From GCA-2733415 sp964635575 (lineage in GTDB: Bacteria > Bacteroidota > Bacteroidia > Flavobacteriales > Flavobacteriaceae), in contig CAZWNY010000020.1 of NCBI GenBank assembly GCA_964635575.1, positions 1 to 29,734 of the forward strand: 29,734 nt of DNA. The letters run 5' to 3'. This document shows, piece by piece, positions 12,815 to 21,280 of this stretch. The notes under the pieces are model-generated. The model saw only the letters and a program-made list of their open reading frames with translations. It did no database searches and was not told where the DNA came from. The translations under genes and the position numbers were made by a program. The first letter of the stretch is position 1. Each line of letters starts with the position of its first letter.

Positions 12815-14710
12815 CTAATATGCTCTTTCTTTATTTCCTTCAAAAAAGTTAATAAATGCTTTATTTACTACTCTATTTCCTCCTGGTGTAGGATAATTTC
12901 CTGTAAAGTACCAATCTCCTAAGTTTTTAGGACAAGCTTTGTGTAAATTCTCTACCGTTTGGTAAATAATATCTACTTGAGCATTAATATCTTTATCACT
13001 TAAAAGTTCCGCAATTTTTTTTGAAATTTGATTATCCGTATATCTTCCGTATAATTCCGTTACAAAGTTTTTTACTTCAGTATCTGACAAATTAATTTGT
13101 TTTTTACATTTTTCGTAAATTTCTTTTAATAAATAAGTAGCATTGTCGTCTTCTAATAACGCTAACATTGCTCTAAAAGCGACTAGCCCTTCTAGGTTTG
13201 CCATATCGATACCGTAACAATCTGGGTAGCGTATTTGTGGGGCAGAAGAAACGACTACTATTTTTTTAGGCTGTAGGCGATCTAACATTTTTAAAATACT
13301 CATTTTTAATGTAGTACCTCGCACAATACTATCGTCTATAATTACTAGGTTGTCGGTTGGTTTTACCGATCCGTAAGTAATGTCATATATATGTGCTACC
13401 AAATCATTTCTACTGTCATCATCGGTAATAAAGGTACGTAATTTTGCGTCTTTAATCGCTATTTTTTCGGTACGTAAATGTTTTGCTAATATTTCACGTA
13501 TTTTTTCTGCCGATTTGTTTTCTGGTTGTATTAATAATGCTTCTTTTTGTGTGTTTAAAACACGTTCTCCTTCCTGAATCATTCCGTAATAAGATGTTTC
13601 AGCAGTATTTGGAATGAATGAAAAAACCGAATTTTCTAAGTCGTTACCTACAGATTTCATAATTTGCGGAAACAATAATTCTCCTAACTTTTTACGTTCT
13701 TGATAAATTTCTTGATCGCTTCCTCTTGAAAAATAGATCCGCTCAAATGAACATGCTTTTTTCTCTAGCGGTTCTATTATTTTTTCAATGGTAGTTTTTC
13801 CGTTTTTTTTAATAATAATTGCTTTACCGGGTTCTAACTCTATTACGTCTTTAAAGTTTACATTAAATACGGTTTGTATAACGGGTCTTTCTGAGGCAAC
13901 TACTACTATTTCATCGTCTTGGTAATAGTATGCAGGTCTAATGCCTGCTGGGTCACGTAGTACAAATGCATCACCATGACCGATCATTCCTACCATTGCA
14001 TATCCACCATCCCATTTTTTTGAAGATTCTTTTAATATTTTTGCGACATCTAAGCGTTCGGCAATTCCTGGAGACGCTGCAACTTTAGATAGCCCTTTTT
14101 CTTTTAATTCTTGATATAACTCATCTACTTGGTCATCTAAAAAATGACCAATTTTTTCCATTATAGTAACCGTATCTGCTTGTGCTTTTGGGTGCTGACC
14201 TAACTGTACCAATTCATCAAATAACTGATTTACATTGGTCATGTTAAAATTTCCTGCAACAATTAAGTTTCGGTGCATCCAATTGTTTTGTCTTAAAAAC
14301 GGGTGTACACTTTCTATACTATTTTTACCAAATGTTCCGTAACGGACATGACCTAAAATCACTTCTCCTATATAAGGTACTTCTTTTTTTAAGGCATCAA
14401 TATCATTTGCTAATTCGGGTTTTTCTTGTAAAACTGTGTTTATACGGTCGTTAATTTGAGCAAAAACATCTTGTATTGGCGATTGTTTGTTAGATCGGAC
14501 TCTGCTAATATATCGTTGACCAGGCTCGACATCTAGTTTTATGCTTGCAAAACCTGCACCGTCTTGACCACGATTGTGCTGTTTTTCCATCATTAGGTAC
14601 ATTTTATTAACGCCATAAAATGCGCTACCGTACTTTTTTTTATAGAAAGATAAGGGTTTTTTTAGTCTAATTAATGCAATTCCGCATTCATGTTTTAGTG
14701 CGTCACTCAT
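12815..14710 (-). CDS. Long PurF-like amidophosphoribosyltransferase
   Basis: A 631-residue class-II glutamine amidotransferase plus phosphoribosyltransferase, clearly longer than a standard PurF of about 470-510. Cys9 (HECGIAL) would be the glutaminase nucleophile after removal of an eight-residue propeptide. GHVRYGTFG (120-128), AGNFN (152-156) and LRDPAGIRP (251-259) are further glutaminase-domain landmarks. VIIDDSIVRGTT (456-467) is the PRPP-binding motif. DCYGID (497-502) and KACSFERIYF keep two cysteines at positions where many PurF proteins bind an Fe-S cluster. The canonical reaction is PRPP plus glutamine to 5-phosphoribosylamine, the first step of purine synthesis. This long form may be a paralogue with a modified role. 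It is cotranscribed with the PfkB kinase 19 bases upstream. Confidence 0.85.
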   Translation of the reverse strand: MSDALKHECGIALIRLKKPLSFYKKKYGSAFYGVNKMYLMMEKQHNRGQDGAGFASIKLDVEPGQRYISRVRSNKQSPIQDVFAQINDRINTVLQEKPELANDIDALKKEVPYIGEVILGHVRYGTFGKNSIESVHPFLRQNNWMHRNLIVAGNFNMTNVNQLFDELVQLGQHPKAQADTVTIMEKIGHFLDDQVDELYQELKEKGLSKVAASPGIAERLDVAKILKESSKKWDGGYAMVGMIGHGDAFVLRDPAGIRPAYYYQDDEIVVVASERPVIQTVFNVNFKDVIELEPGKAIIIKKNGKTTIEKIIEPLEKKACSFERIYFSRGSDQEIYQERKKLGELLFPQIMKSVGNDLENSVFSFIPNTAETSYYGMIQEGERVLNTQKEALLIQPENKSAEKIREILAKHLRTEKIAIKDAKLRTFITDDDSRNDLVAHIYDITYGSVKPTDNLVIIDDSIVRGTTLKMSILKMLDRLQPKKIVVVSSAPQIRYPDCYGIDMANLEGLVAFRAMLALLEDDNATYLLKEIYEKCKKQINLSDTEVKNFVTELYGRYTDNQISKKIAELLSDKDINAQVDIIYQTVENLHKACPKNLGDWYFTGNYPTPGGNRVVNKAFINFFEGNKERAY

Positions 14711-14729
14711 GGTTGTGTTGTGTTTTGGG

Positions 14730-15659
14730 TTAATCTAATTTAATATCAAATTGGGTGAGTTGTTTAAATTGTAATAGGCGATTTTTTATTTCTTCGGATG
14801 ATAGATTTTGCATACGTTCTGTTCCGAATTTTTCGACACAAAAAGAAGCTAAATTAGCACCTTGAATGGTTGCGTTTTTCATGTTTTCGAAAGAAACATC
14901 ATTGGTGCTTGCAAGATATCCTGTAAAACCACCAGCAAAAGTATCTCCAGCTCCTGTTGGATCAAAAACTTCCTCTAAAGGCAATGCGGGTGCAAAAAAC
15001 ATATCGTTATTATGAAACAATAAGGCTCCGTGTTCTCCTTTTTTAATAACTACATATTGTGGACCCATTTTAGCAATTACACGTGCGGCTTTTACTAAAG
15101 AGTATTCGCCAGATAATTGACGAGCTTCCTCATCGTTAATTGTAATTACATCTACCTTTTTAATAACTTGTTTTAGTTCGTCTAAAGCACAATTCATCCA
15201 AAAATCCATTGTATCTAAAACAACTAATTTTGGTTTTTTTGTCATTTGATTAATTACACCTAATTGTACTAAAGGATGTAAATTACCTAGCATAACAATG
15301 TCTGAGTTTTTGTAATTTTCGGGTACTATTGGGTTAAAATTCTCTAACACATTAAGTTCTGTTGCTAAAGTGTCTCGAGAGTTCATGTCGTTATGGTATT
15401 TGCCAGACCAAAAGAAGGTTTTACCTCCTTTTACTACTTCAAGACCTTCTATATTTATGTTTTTTGATTGTAATAAATCTAAATATTCTTGAGGAAAATC
15501 TTCTCCTACTATAGATACAATTGCACTATTTACGTTGTTAAAATTAGCGGCAGATAACCCGATGTAAGTAGCGGCACCACCCAAAATTTTATTGGTTTTT
15601 CCGAAAGGAGTTTCAATAGCGTCAAAGGCAACCGTGCCTACAATTAATAATTTACTCAT
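14730..15659 (-). CDS. PfkB-family (ribokinase-like) sugar/nucleoside kinase
   Basis: A 309-residue kinase. The N-terminal substrate region has GTVAFDAIETPFG and the GG pair at 27-28 (KILGGAATYIGLSAANF, PfkB signature 1). DPTGAGDTFAGG at 233-244 is PfkB signature 2, holding the catalytic Asp of the GAGD anion hole. TINDEEARQLSG (173-184) is the usual NxxE-type magnesium-site region, here NDEE. The substrate may be a ribose derivative or a nucleoside (adenosine, inosine or guanosine kinase). Pairing with the PurF-like gene favours a purine-related role, which is inference. Start ATG at 15659, with a -7 element TAATTTTG in the short upstream stretch before the assembly gap. Confidence 0.88.
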   Translation of the reverse strand: MSKLLIVGTVAFDAIETPFGKTNKILGGAATYIGLSAANFNNVNSAIVSIVGEDFPQEYLDLLQSKNINIEGLEVVKGGKTFFWSGKYHNDMNSRDTLATELNVLENFNPIVPENYKNSDIVMLGNLHPLVQLGVINQMTKKPKLVVLDTMDFWMNCALDELKQVIKKVDVITINDEEARQLSGEYSLVKAARVIAKMGPQYVVIKKGEHGALLFHNNDMFFAPALPLEEVFDPTGAGDTFAGGFTGYLASTNDVSFENMKNATIQGANLASFCVEKFGTERMQNLSSEEIKNRLLQFKQLTQFDIKLD

Positions 15660-15678
15660 GTTTTATATGTATTTTTTG

Positions 15679-15686
15679 CAAAATTA
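15679..15686 (-). promoter_or_regulatory. -7 element of the pfkB-purF-like operon
   Basis: TAATTTTG on the minus strand (15686-15679) matches TAnnTTTG, 20 bases before the pfkB start codon. The matching -33 element would lie inside the N run and cannot be read. Confidence 0.6.
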
Positions 15687-15688
15687 CG

Positions 15689-15788
15689 NNNNNNNNNNNN
15701 NNNNNNNNNNNNNNNNNNNNNNNNNNNNNNNNNNNNNNNNNNNNNNNNNNNNNNNNNNNNNNNNNNNNNNNNNNNNNNNNNNNNNNNN
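15689..15788. other. Assembly gap (100 N)
   Basis: Exactly 100 undetermined bases, the conventional placeholder for a scaffold join of unknown length. It hides the end of the retropepsin-like gene and the -33 region of the pfkB promoter. Real missing sequence could be much longer and could contain further genes. Confidence 0.99.
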
Positions 15789-16223
15789 TTGTTTTAAAAA
15801 TAAAAAATTACTTTCATAGTCAATTACGGCTTTTCCTTTCTTTAAAATATCTGCTCCAATAATACCGTCAATAGGTTTTGAATTATGGTTAATAAGTGCT
15901 TGGTTAATGTGAGATAAATTAAAAACAACAATCGTATTTTTTTTAGACTTCCATTTTCCTATTTTTAAAGATATCTTTTCGGCAATTTGAGTGTCCATGT
16001 TTATTGCGCCAGCACCAGACGCTTTTGTGTTAGAATGTTTGGGGAGTAAATTAAATTTATCTATTAAACCATTGTCTATACAAGTATTAGAAGCTCCCGT
16101 GTCAATAATAAATTTCCCTTTTATGCCATTTAATTTTGCAGTTATTTTAAAATGATTAGTTTTAGTGAGTTTCATTTTACTTTTTAAGTAACCTTTTTCA
16201 TAAAGATGGTGTTGTAACGACAT
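15789..16223 (-). CDS. Retropepsin-like aspartic protease, C-terminus lost in gap
   Basis: Residues 1-145 are readable. FIIDTGASNTCID (38-50) contains the active-site DTGAS of clan AA aspartic proteases. KPIDGIIGADILKKGKAVIDYES is the second family landmark, a glycine-flap and hydrophobic Gly-Ala-Asp segment found in bacterial retropepsin-like proteins. The domain is the single-lobe, roughly 100-150 residue type, so it should act as a homodimer. There is no signal peptide and the protein appears cytoplasmic. The last readable residues (IDYESNFLFLKQ) look like the usual end of the domain, so probably only a few residues and the stop lie in the gap. Divergent from tatD by 35 bases. Confidence 0.75.
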
Positions 16224-16238
16224 ATTTAGATATTTTTG
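16212..16238 (+). promoter_or_regulatory. Probable tatD promoter
   Basis: TATTTTTG at 16231-16238 matches TAnnTTTG. TTG at 16212-16214 would be the -33 element, but the spacer is only 16 bases, shorter than usual, and it falls inside the start of the divergent protease gene. Confidence 0.5.
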
Positions 16239-16258
16239 TAAAAGTAAACAATTACAAT

Positions 16259-17026
16259 ATGATTTTAACCGATACCCATGCGCATTTATATAGCGATGCT
16301 TTTAATGAAGACCGAAAAGCAATGATGCAACGTGCTTTTAATACAGGTGTACAGCGTTTTTTTTTACCCGCAATAGATTCCGAATTTATCGAAGCTATGG
16401 AAAAAATGGAACAAGAATATCCGAATCAAATATTTTTAATGGCAGGATTACATCCTACACATGTAAAAGAAAATTTCAAAGACGAGTTACAATTAATAGA
16501 ACAACAGTTACAAAACAAAACGTATGTAGCTATTGGTGAAATTGGCATAGACTTATATTGGGACAAAACATTAATTAATGCGCAAAAAAAAGTTTTTCAA
16601 CATCAAATACAACTTGCGAAAAAACACAAATTACCTATTGTTATACATTGTAGAGAAGCTTTTAATGAGGTTTTTGAGGTTTTAGAAAAAGAAAAAGGAG
16701 ATGATTTGTTTGGGATTTTTCATTGTTTTACAGGAACACACCAGCAAGCATTGCAAGCTATTTCATACAATATGAAGCTCGGTATTGGAGGAGTTGTAAC
16801 CTTTAAAAACGGAAAAATAGATCAGTTTTTAAATCAAATTGAGTTAAAACATATTGTTTTAGAAACTGATGCGCCATACTTAGCTCCAAAACCATACAGA
16901 GGTAAGCGTAATGAAAGTAGTTATTTGTTAAATATAGCCGAAAAACTAGCCTCTATTTATGAAGTTTCTATTGAAAAAATAGCAGAAATAACTACCAAAA
17001 ATTCCAAGGCAGTTTTTGGAGTATAA
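16259..17026 (+). CDS. tatD: TatD-family metal-dependent deoxyribonuclease
   Basis: A 255-residue TIM-barrel hydrolase. All expected metal ligands are visible: His7 and His9 in DTHAHLYS, Glu94 in GEIGIDLYWD, His130 in IHCREAF, His155 in IFHCFTG and Asp204 in ETDAPYLAP. The closing segment PKPYRGKRNESSYL is also characteristic. TatD proteins are cytoplasmic 3'-5' exonucleases acting on DNA and sometimes processing other substrates. The length is typical. It stands first in a plus-strand group followed by the acyltransferase and asparaginase genes, 52 bases before the former, with its own -7 element upstream. Confidence 0.93.
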   Translation: MILTDTHAHLYSDAFNEDRKAMMQRAFNTGVQRFFLPAIDSEFIEAMEKMEQEYPNQIFLMAGLHPTHVKENFKDELQLIEQQLQNKTYVAIGEIGIDLYWDKTLINAQKKVFQHQIQLAKKHKLPIVIHCREAFNEVFEVLEKEKGDDLFGIFHCFTGTHQQALQAISYNMKLGIGGVVTFKNGKIDQFLNQIELKHIVLETDAPYLAPKPYRGKRNESSYLLNIAEKLASIYEVSIEKIAEITTKNSKAVFGV

Positions 17027-17078
17027 TAGTTATTGTGGTTTTTTTTTCGTTCTTTTGTGAAACTAAAAAACTAAAGAA

Positions 17079-18212
17079 TTGTCAAAATTTGATAACATAA
17101 GGCCGTATTACGACTCAGAAGTAAACGAAGTATTGCAAGTTATAGGACGGCATCCTATGGTAAAATCGATGTTACAATTTATTTTTCCGCAAGCAAACGA
17201 AGGATACATAAGAAGAGTGCTGCAAAATTGCCATTCTATACGCGATTTTCAAACCAAAGTAATTGCACGTGGCATTCAAAACGTATTAACGCGATCTTCA
17301 GAAGGGTTAACCACTTCTGGTTTTGATAAATTAGATAAAAATACGTCTTATTTATACATTTCTAACCATAGAGACATTGTATTGGATACAGGTTTAATTA
17401 ACCTATCGCTTTTTCAGAATGACATGATAATGACGGCATCAGCAATAGGAGATAATTTAGTACAAAAATCGTTTTTATTAGGGTTATCTAAACTCAATAG
17501 AAGTTTTTTAGTACAACGTGGGTTAACACCTCGTGAAATGTTAATGAGTTCTAAATTATTGTCCGAATACATTTCAGAAACCATTCAAAATAAAAACCGT
17601 TCCGTTTGGATGGCGCAACGTGAAGGAAGAACAAAAAACGGTAACGATGTAACACAACAAGGACTACTAAAAATGTTGTCTTTAGCAAAAAATAAAAACA
17701 CCGATTTTGAGTATTTTAAAAAACTAAAAATAGTTCCAATCGCTATTTCCTATGAGTTTGATCCTACAGATATGTTAAAAATACCCGAATTAATGGCAAA
17801 ACATTATGAGGAAGAATATATAAAATCAGAAAACGAAGATTTTAACTCCATATTAAAAGGATTGACAGGCTATAAAAAAAGAATACATATAGAGGTAGGA
17901 AACGTTTTAGATGCCGAAATAACAACAATAGTAAACTCTGAAGAAGGTAAAAATAAACAACTTCAAGAATTAGCCTTAGTAATAGATCAAAAAATCCATA
18001 AACAATATAAATTGTGGCCAACCAATTATTTAGCATATGACATGTTAAACAATACACAAAAATATCAACAATTTTATACCGAAAAAGAGATGCGTCAGTT
18101 TCAACGCAGAATAGCAAAAAGAATAACGACAAACAATGAAGTCGCACTACAAAGCTTTCTGTTAATGTATGCAAACCCAGTGGTAAATAATGAAAAAACA
18201 AATGGCAATTAA
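17079..18212 (+). CDS. Glycerol-3-phosphate/lysophosphatidate acyltransferase-like protein
   Basis: A 377-residue acyltransferase of the PlsB/PlsC superfamily. The catalytic block is SNHRDIVLD (95-103): His97 is followed by Asp at +2 and +6 instead of the textbook HX4D. EGRTKNG at 181-187 matches the phosphate-binding EGTRS-type block III. A helical N-terminal region precedes it and there is no obvious membrane helix. It should transfer acyl groups to a glycerol-phosphate or related acceptor for membrane lipid synthesis at the inner membrane; which acceptor is uncertain. The start is a TTG at 17079, because no ATG or GTG is available in frame before the conserved region. Its 3' end overlaps the asparaginase gene by 23 bases. 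Confidence 0.8.
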   Translation: MSKFDNIRPYYDSEVNEVLQVIGRHPMVKSMLQFIFPQANEGYIRRVLQNCHSIRDFQTKVIARGIQNVLTRSSEGLTTSGFDKLDKNTSYLYISNHRDIVLDTGLINLSLFQNDMIMTASAIGDNLVQKSFLLGLSKLNRSFLVQRGLTPREMLMSSKLLSEYISETIQNKNRSVWMAQREGRTKNGNDVTQQGLLKMLSLAKNKNTDFEYFKKLKIVPIAISYEFDPTDMLKIPELMAKHYEEEYIKSENEDFNSILKGLTGYKKRIHIEVGNVLDAEITTIVNSEEGKNKQLQELALVIDQKIHKQYKLWPTNYLAYDMLNNTQKYQQFYTEKEMRQFQRRIAKRITTNNEVALQSFLLMYANPVVNNEKTNGN

Positions 18213-19239
18213 ACCAAATATATTATTAATTTATACTGGCGGAACTATTGGTATGGTGAAGGACTTTAAAACCAAAACCCTGCGCACATTTAATTTTAAT
18301 AATTTACTCGTAAAAATACCCGAAATAGAGCAATTAGATTGTAACATTACTACAGTTTCATTTAAGAATCCAATAGATTCCTCAAATATAGGAGTTGCAC
18401 ATTGGGTGAAAATAGCAAAAATAATAGACGAAAACTATGCTAAAACAGACGGGTTTGTTGTTTTACATGGTTCAGACACAATGTCATACACCTCGTCAGC
18501 ATTAAGTTTTATGCTAAAAAACCTGCAAAAGCCAGTCATTTTTACAGGAAGCCAGCTGCCAATAGGGGATTTACGTACCGATGCAAAAGAAAATTTAATA
18601 ACCGCAATACAAATCGCAACTTTATGTAAAAAAGACGGAACACCTAAAATAAGAGAAGTTTGCTTGTATTTTGAATATAAATTATATAGAGCCAATCGAA
18701 CTACAAAAATAAATGCAGAACATTTTGAAGCATTTTCATCACCTAATTACCCCGAATTAGCAGAATCAGGAGTACATTTAAAGATATTTAAACGTAATTT
18801 ATTAAAAAAAACCGTAACAGCACCTTTTTTTGTACACAATAAAATGTGTGCAGATATTGCCGTTTTAAAATTATTTCCAGGAATAACAGAAGTAGTTGTA
18901 AAATTAATTTTAAATACCCCTAATATAAAAGGAGTGATTTTAGAAACTTACGGAGCAGGAAACGCACCAACATTACCTTGGTTTTCTAAATTATTAAAAG
19001 AAGCCTTGTTAAAAGGAGTTCAAATTGTAAATGTAACACAATGTATTGGCGGAAGTGTAATAATGGGGCAATATGAAACCAGTATGCATTTACAGCGGTT
19101 AGGCTTAATATCTGGTAAAGATATTACTTTTGAAGCCGCTACAACAAAGTTAATGTACTTATTATCAATAAACACCCCGAAAAAAGAATTTAAAAAAACC
19201 TTTGAAAAACCGATAGAAGGAGAGATTTCTGAAAAATAA
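18190..19239 (+). CDS. ansA: Type I (cytoplasmic) L-asparaginase
   Basis: A 349-residue asparaginase. YTGGTIGM (15-22) carries the first catalytic threonine, HGSDTMSYTSSAL (93-105) the second Thr and the Asp of the conserved HGTDTM-type motif, and GSQLPIGDLRTDAKENL (120-136) the catalytic Lys region. LETYGAGNAPT is the downstream substrate loop. No signal peptide is present, so it is the cytoplasmic type that hydrolyses asparagine to aspartate and ammonia. The start at 18190 lies within the end of the acyltransferase gene. A second in-frame ATG at 18202, closer to the conserved region, is also possible. Both imply translational coupling. Confidence 0.93.
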   Translation: MKKQMAIKPNILLIYTGGTIGMVKDFKTKTLRTFNFNNLLVKIPEIEQLDCNITTVSFKNPIDSSNIGVAHWVKIAKIIDENYAKTDGFVVLHGSDTMSYTSSALSFMLKNLQKPVIFTGSQLPIGDLRTDAKENLITAIQIATLCKKDGTPKIREVCLYFEYKLYRANRTTKINAEHFEAFSSPNYPELAESGVHLKIFKRNLLKKTVTAPFFVHNKMCADIAVLKLFPGITEVVVKLILNTPNIKGVILETYGAGNAPTLPWFSKLLKEALLKGVQIVNVTQCIGGSVIMGQYETSMHLQRLGLISGKDITFEAATTKLMYLLSINTPKKEFKKTFEKPIEGEISEK

Positions 19240-19253
19240 TAATAAAAAAATGT

Positions 19254-19284
19254 GCTAAAAATTTTAGCAAATCATTTTTTTTTT
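19254..19284 (+). terminator. Intrinsic terminator after ansA
   Basis: GCTAAAAATTTTAGC (19254-19268) forms a tight stem and is followed within five bases by a run of about eleven T (19274-19284). It ends the tatD-acyltransferase-ansA group. Confidence 0.75.
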
Positions 19285-19390
19285 GTTATTTGGCATAGAT
19301 TTTAAAAATAACAGTAAGTAATCTTTTTTTTAGAATCAATATTATAAATTTAAGACATTTAACTTTTTACTAATTAATTAAGAAATAAAA

Positions 19391-20149
19391 ATGAAAAAAT
19401 TATTTTCTATTGTACCAGTAGTTGGAATGCTATTAGCAGGCGCTCAGGTAAACGCTTCAAACAATGCATACATGGTAGCGGCAAACATTCAAACAATTAT
19501 TCAAGATGCCCCAGAAGGAGGTTTTGGACACGAAGGGCTTAAAACACGTTTCATTGAAGGTGGAGCTGGTTTTATGGGTGTTGTATTACTATGTTTAATT
19601 ATAGGTTTAGCTTTCGTAATAGAAAGAATAATCTATCTAAATATGGCGACAACAAATACCAAAAAATTAACACAAGAAGTTGAAGACGCATTACAGTCTG
19701 GAGGTGTAGAAGCAGCAAAAGAAGTTGCACGTAACACAAAAGGACCAGTAGCATCTATTTTTTACCAAGGATTAGATAGAGCAGAAGAAAGTATTGAGTC
19801 TGCAGAAAAAGCAGTAGTAGCTTACGGAGGAGTGCAAATGGGGCAATTAGAGAAAAATGTTTCATGGGTATCTTTATTTATTGCCATAGCACCAATGTTA
19901 GGTTTTATGGGAACAGTAATTGGAATGATTAGCGCATTTGATCAAATTGCAGCAGCAGGTGGTGTAGATGCATCATTAATCGCAGGTGATATTAAAATTG
20001 CATTATTAACAACTGTATTCGGACTTATTGTAGCAATCATTTTACAAATTTTTTACAATTACATCGTTTCGAAAATTGATAGTATTGTAAATGATATGGA
20101 AGACGCATCAATCTCTTTGATTGATTTATTAGTAGCAAACAAAAAATAA
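19391..20149 (+). CDS. exbB: MotA/TolQ/ExbB-family proton channel protein
   Basis: A 252-residue ExbB/TolQ homologue. It begins with a cleavable-looking signal sequence (MKKLFSIVPVVGMLLAGAQVNA) and a short extracytoplasmic stretch. The first channel helix is about 57-80 (MGVVLLCLIIGLAFVIERIIYL). A cytoplasmic region (VARNTKGPVASIFYQGLDRAEES) follows, then two more helices about 158-180 (ISLFIAIAPMLGFMGTVIGMI-like) and 200-225. The APMLGFMGTVIGMISAF stretch is the family hallmark. With the ExbD proteins it should form the proton-driven motor that energises TonB- or Tol-type transport across the outer membrane. It heads a four-gene operon. Confidence 0.93.
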   Translation: MKKLFSIVPVVGMLLAGAQVNASNNAYMVAANIQTIIQDAPEGGFGHEGLKTRFIEGGAGFMGVVLLCLIIGLAFVIERIIYLNMATTNTKKLTQEVEDALQSGGVEAAKEVARNTKGPVASIFYQGLDRAEESIESAEKAVVAYGGVQMGQLEKNVSWVSLFIAIAPMLGFMGTVIGMISAFDQIAAAGGVDASLIAGDIKIALLTTVFGLIVAIILQIFYNYIVSKIDSIVNDMEDASISLIDLLVANKK

Positions 20150-20219
20150 TAACTCTTATGTTAAGTGGTTTTTACAATAATTAAAAGCATTTAAGATTAA
20201 GGTAAAACTCATATATCTT

Positions 20220-20642
20220 ATGAATTTACAAAAAATAATGAATATTGGTATCGCTTTAATAAGTGTTATCGGTTTGGTTTTCTGGATTATGATTGTTATA
20301 GATGATGCCAATGAAGGGATGATTAGTAACATGATTTGGTTAGGTAAACTATTAGTTTACGCAGCTGCAGGAATTGCAGTATTATTTTCTATTAAAAATA
20401 TTGCATCAAGTCCTAAAAAACTAAAAATGGCAGGAATCGTAATTATTGGTTTATTAGCAATAATAGGTATTAGTTACGGCATGTCTTCAGGAGAAGATGT
20501 GATAAGTAATACAGGTAAACTAATGGCATCAGCAAGCGAATCTAAATGGGTTGGTACTGGTTTACGTGTGTTTTACATTTTAGCAGCACTATCTGTAGCG
20601 TCTATTGTATTTGGTGGCGTTAAGAAACTATTAAATAAATAA
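20220..20642 (+). CDS. Four-helix membrane protein of the ExbB/ExbD operon
   Basis: A 140-residue protein with four evenly spaced hydrophobic helices (about 7-27, 40-60, 71-89 and 112-134) and short polar loops. I recognise no catalytic motif. Its position between exbB and two exbD genes, with three bases before the next start, suggests an accessory subunit or assembly factor of the proton channel. Proteins of this kind recur at this place in flavobacterial genomes, to my recollection, but have no assigned function. It starts 70 bases after exbB. Confidence 0.75.
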   Translation: MNLQKIMNIGIALISVIGLVFWIMIVIDDANEGMISNMIWLGKLLVYAAAGIAVLFSIKNIASSPKKLKMAGIVIIGLLAIIGISYGMSSGEDVISNTGKLMASASESKWVGTGLRVFYILAALSVASIVFGGVKKLLNK

Positions 20643-20645
20643 ATC

Positions 20646-21278
20646 ATGGGAAGAAGGTCAAGTCCAGAAGTTAGTGCAGGGTCAATGGCAGATATTGCTT
20701 TCTTGCTACTTATATTTTTCTTAGTAACTACTACATTTGAGCAAGATAATGGAGTTTCTCGTACATTACCACGTTGGGATGATAACCCAAACCCGCCAGA
20801 AGTTCGTATCAAAGAAAAAAATATTTTTACGGTAGTAGTTAATAAAGACAATCAAATACTTGTAAGAGATGAACTGATGGAGATAAAAGACTTACGTCAA
20901 GCTGCTATTGATTTTATTGATAATGGTGGTGGTAAAAGTGCTAAAGGAAAACCTTGTGATTACTGTAAAGGCGCACGTAATGAAGCTTCTTCAGACCATC
21001 CGTCAAAAGCGGTTATAGCTTTAAAAACAGAACGTGAAACAAAATATGATACGTTTTTAGAAATACAAGATGAGTTAGGAGCTGCTTATTTATTTTTAAG
21101 AGATAGAGAAGCAGAACGGTTATACGGTACAGGAAATACATATACTAAAATGAATGCCGTTTTTAGAGACCCTCAAGTAAAAGATGATATACTAAAAGGA
21201 AAACTAAAGGTAAGATTAGATAATTTAAAAGACATGTATCCTCAAATTATTTCGGAAGCAGAATCTAAAACAAAATAA
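20646..21278 (+). CDS. exbD: ExbD/TolR-family protein with a CxxC insertion
   Basis: A 210-residue ExbD homologue, longer than the usual 130-150. The membrane helix SMADIAFLLLIFFLVTTTF (13-31) has the essential proton-carrying aspartate at residue 16. The periplasmic domain has the typical FTVVVNKDNQILVRDE strand. Between about residues 95 and 125 there is an additional polar loop containing CDYC (Cys104, Cys107), GARNEA and SDHPS, followed by the conserved-looking AVIALKTERETKYDTFLEIQDEL. The pair of cysteines could form a disulfide or bind a metal in the periplasm (inference). Cotranscribed with exbB; the next exbD starts two bases after its stop. Confidence 0.9.
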   Translation: MGRRSSPEVSAGSMADIAFLLLIFFLVTTTFEQDNGVSRTLPRWDDNPNPPEVRIKEKNIFTVVVNKDNQILVRDELMEIKDLRQAAIDFIDNGGGKSAKGKPCDYCKGARNEASSDHPSKAVIALKTERETKYDTFLEIQDELGAAYLFLRDREAERLYGTGNTYTKMNAVFRDPQVKDDILKGKLKVRLDNLKDMYPQIISEAESKTK

Positions 21279-21280
21279 TT

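Noticed and set aside
17842..18201. 119-codon minus-strand ORF inside the acyltransferase gene
   Set aside because: Long only because the sense strand is Lys/Asn-rich; composed of Leu/Phe/Tyr runs, and the sense gene carries family motifs.
19289..19305. TTTGGCATAGATTTTAA upstream of exbB as a sigma-54 promoter
   Set aside because: TGGCAT resembles the -24 element but the -12 position reads TTAAA instead of TTGCA, and no activator site is visible.
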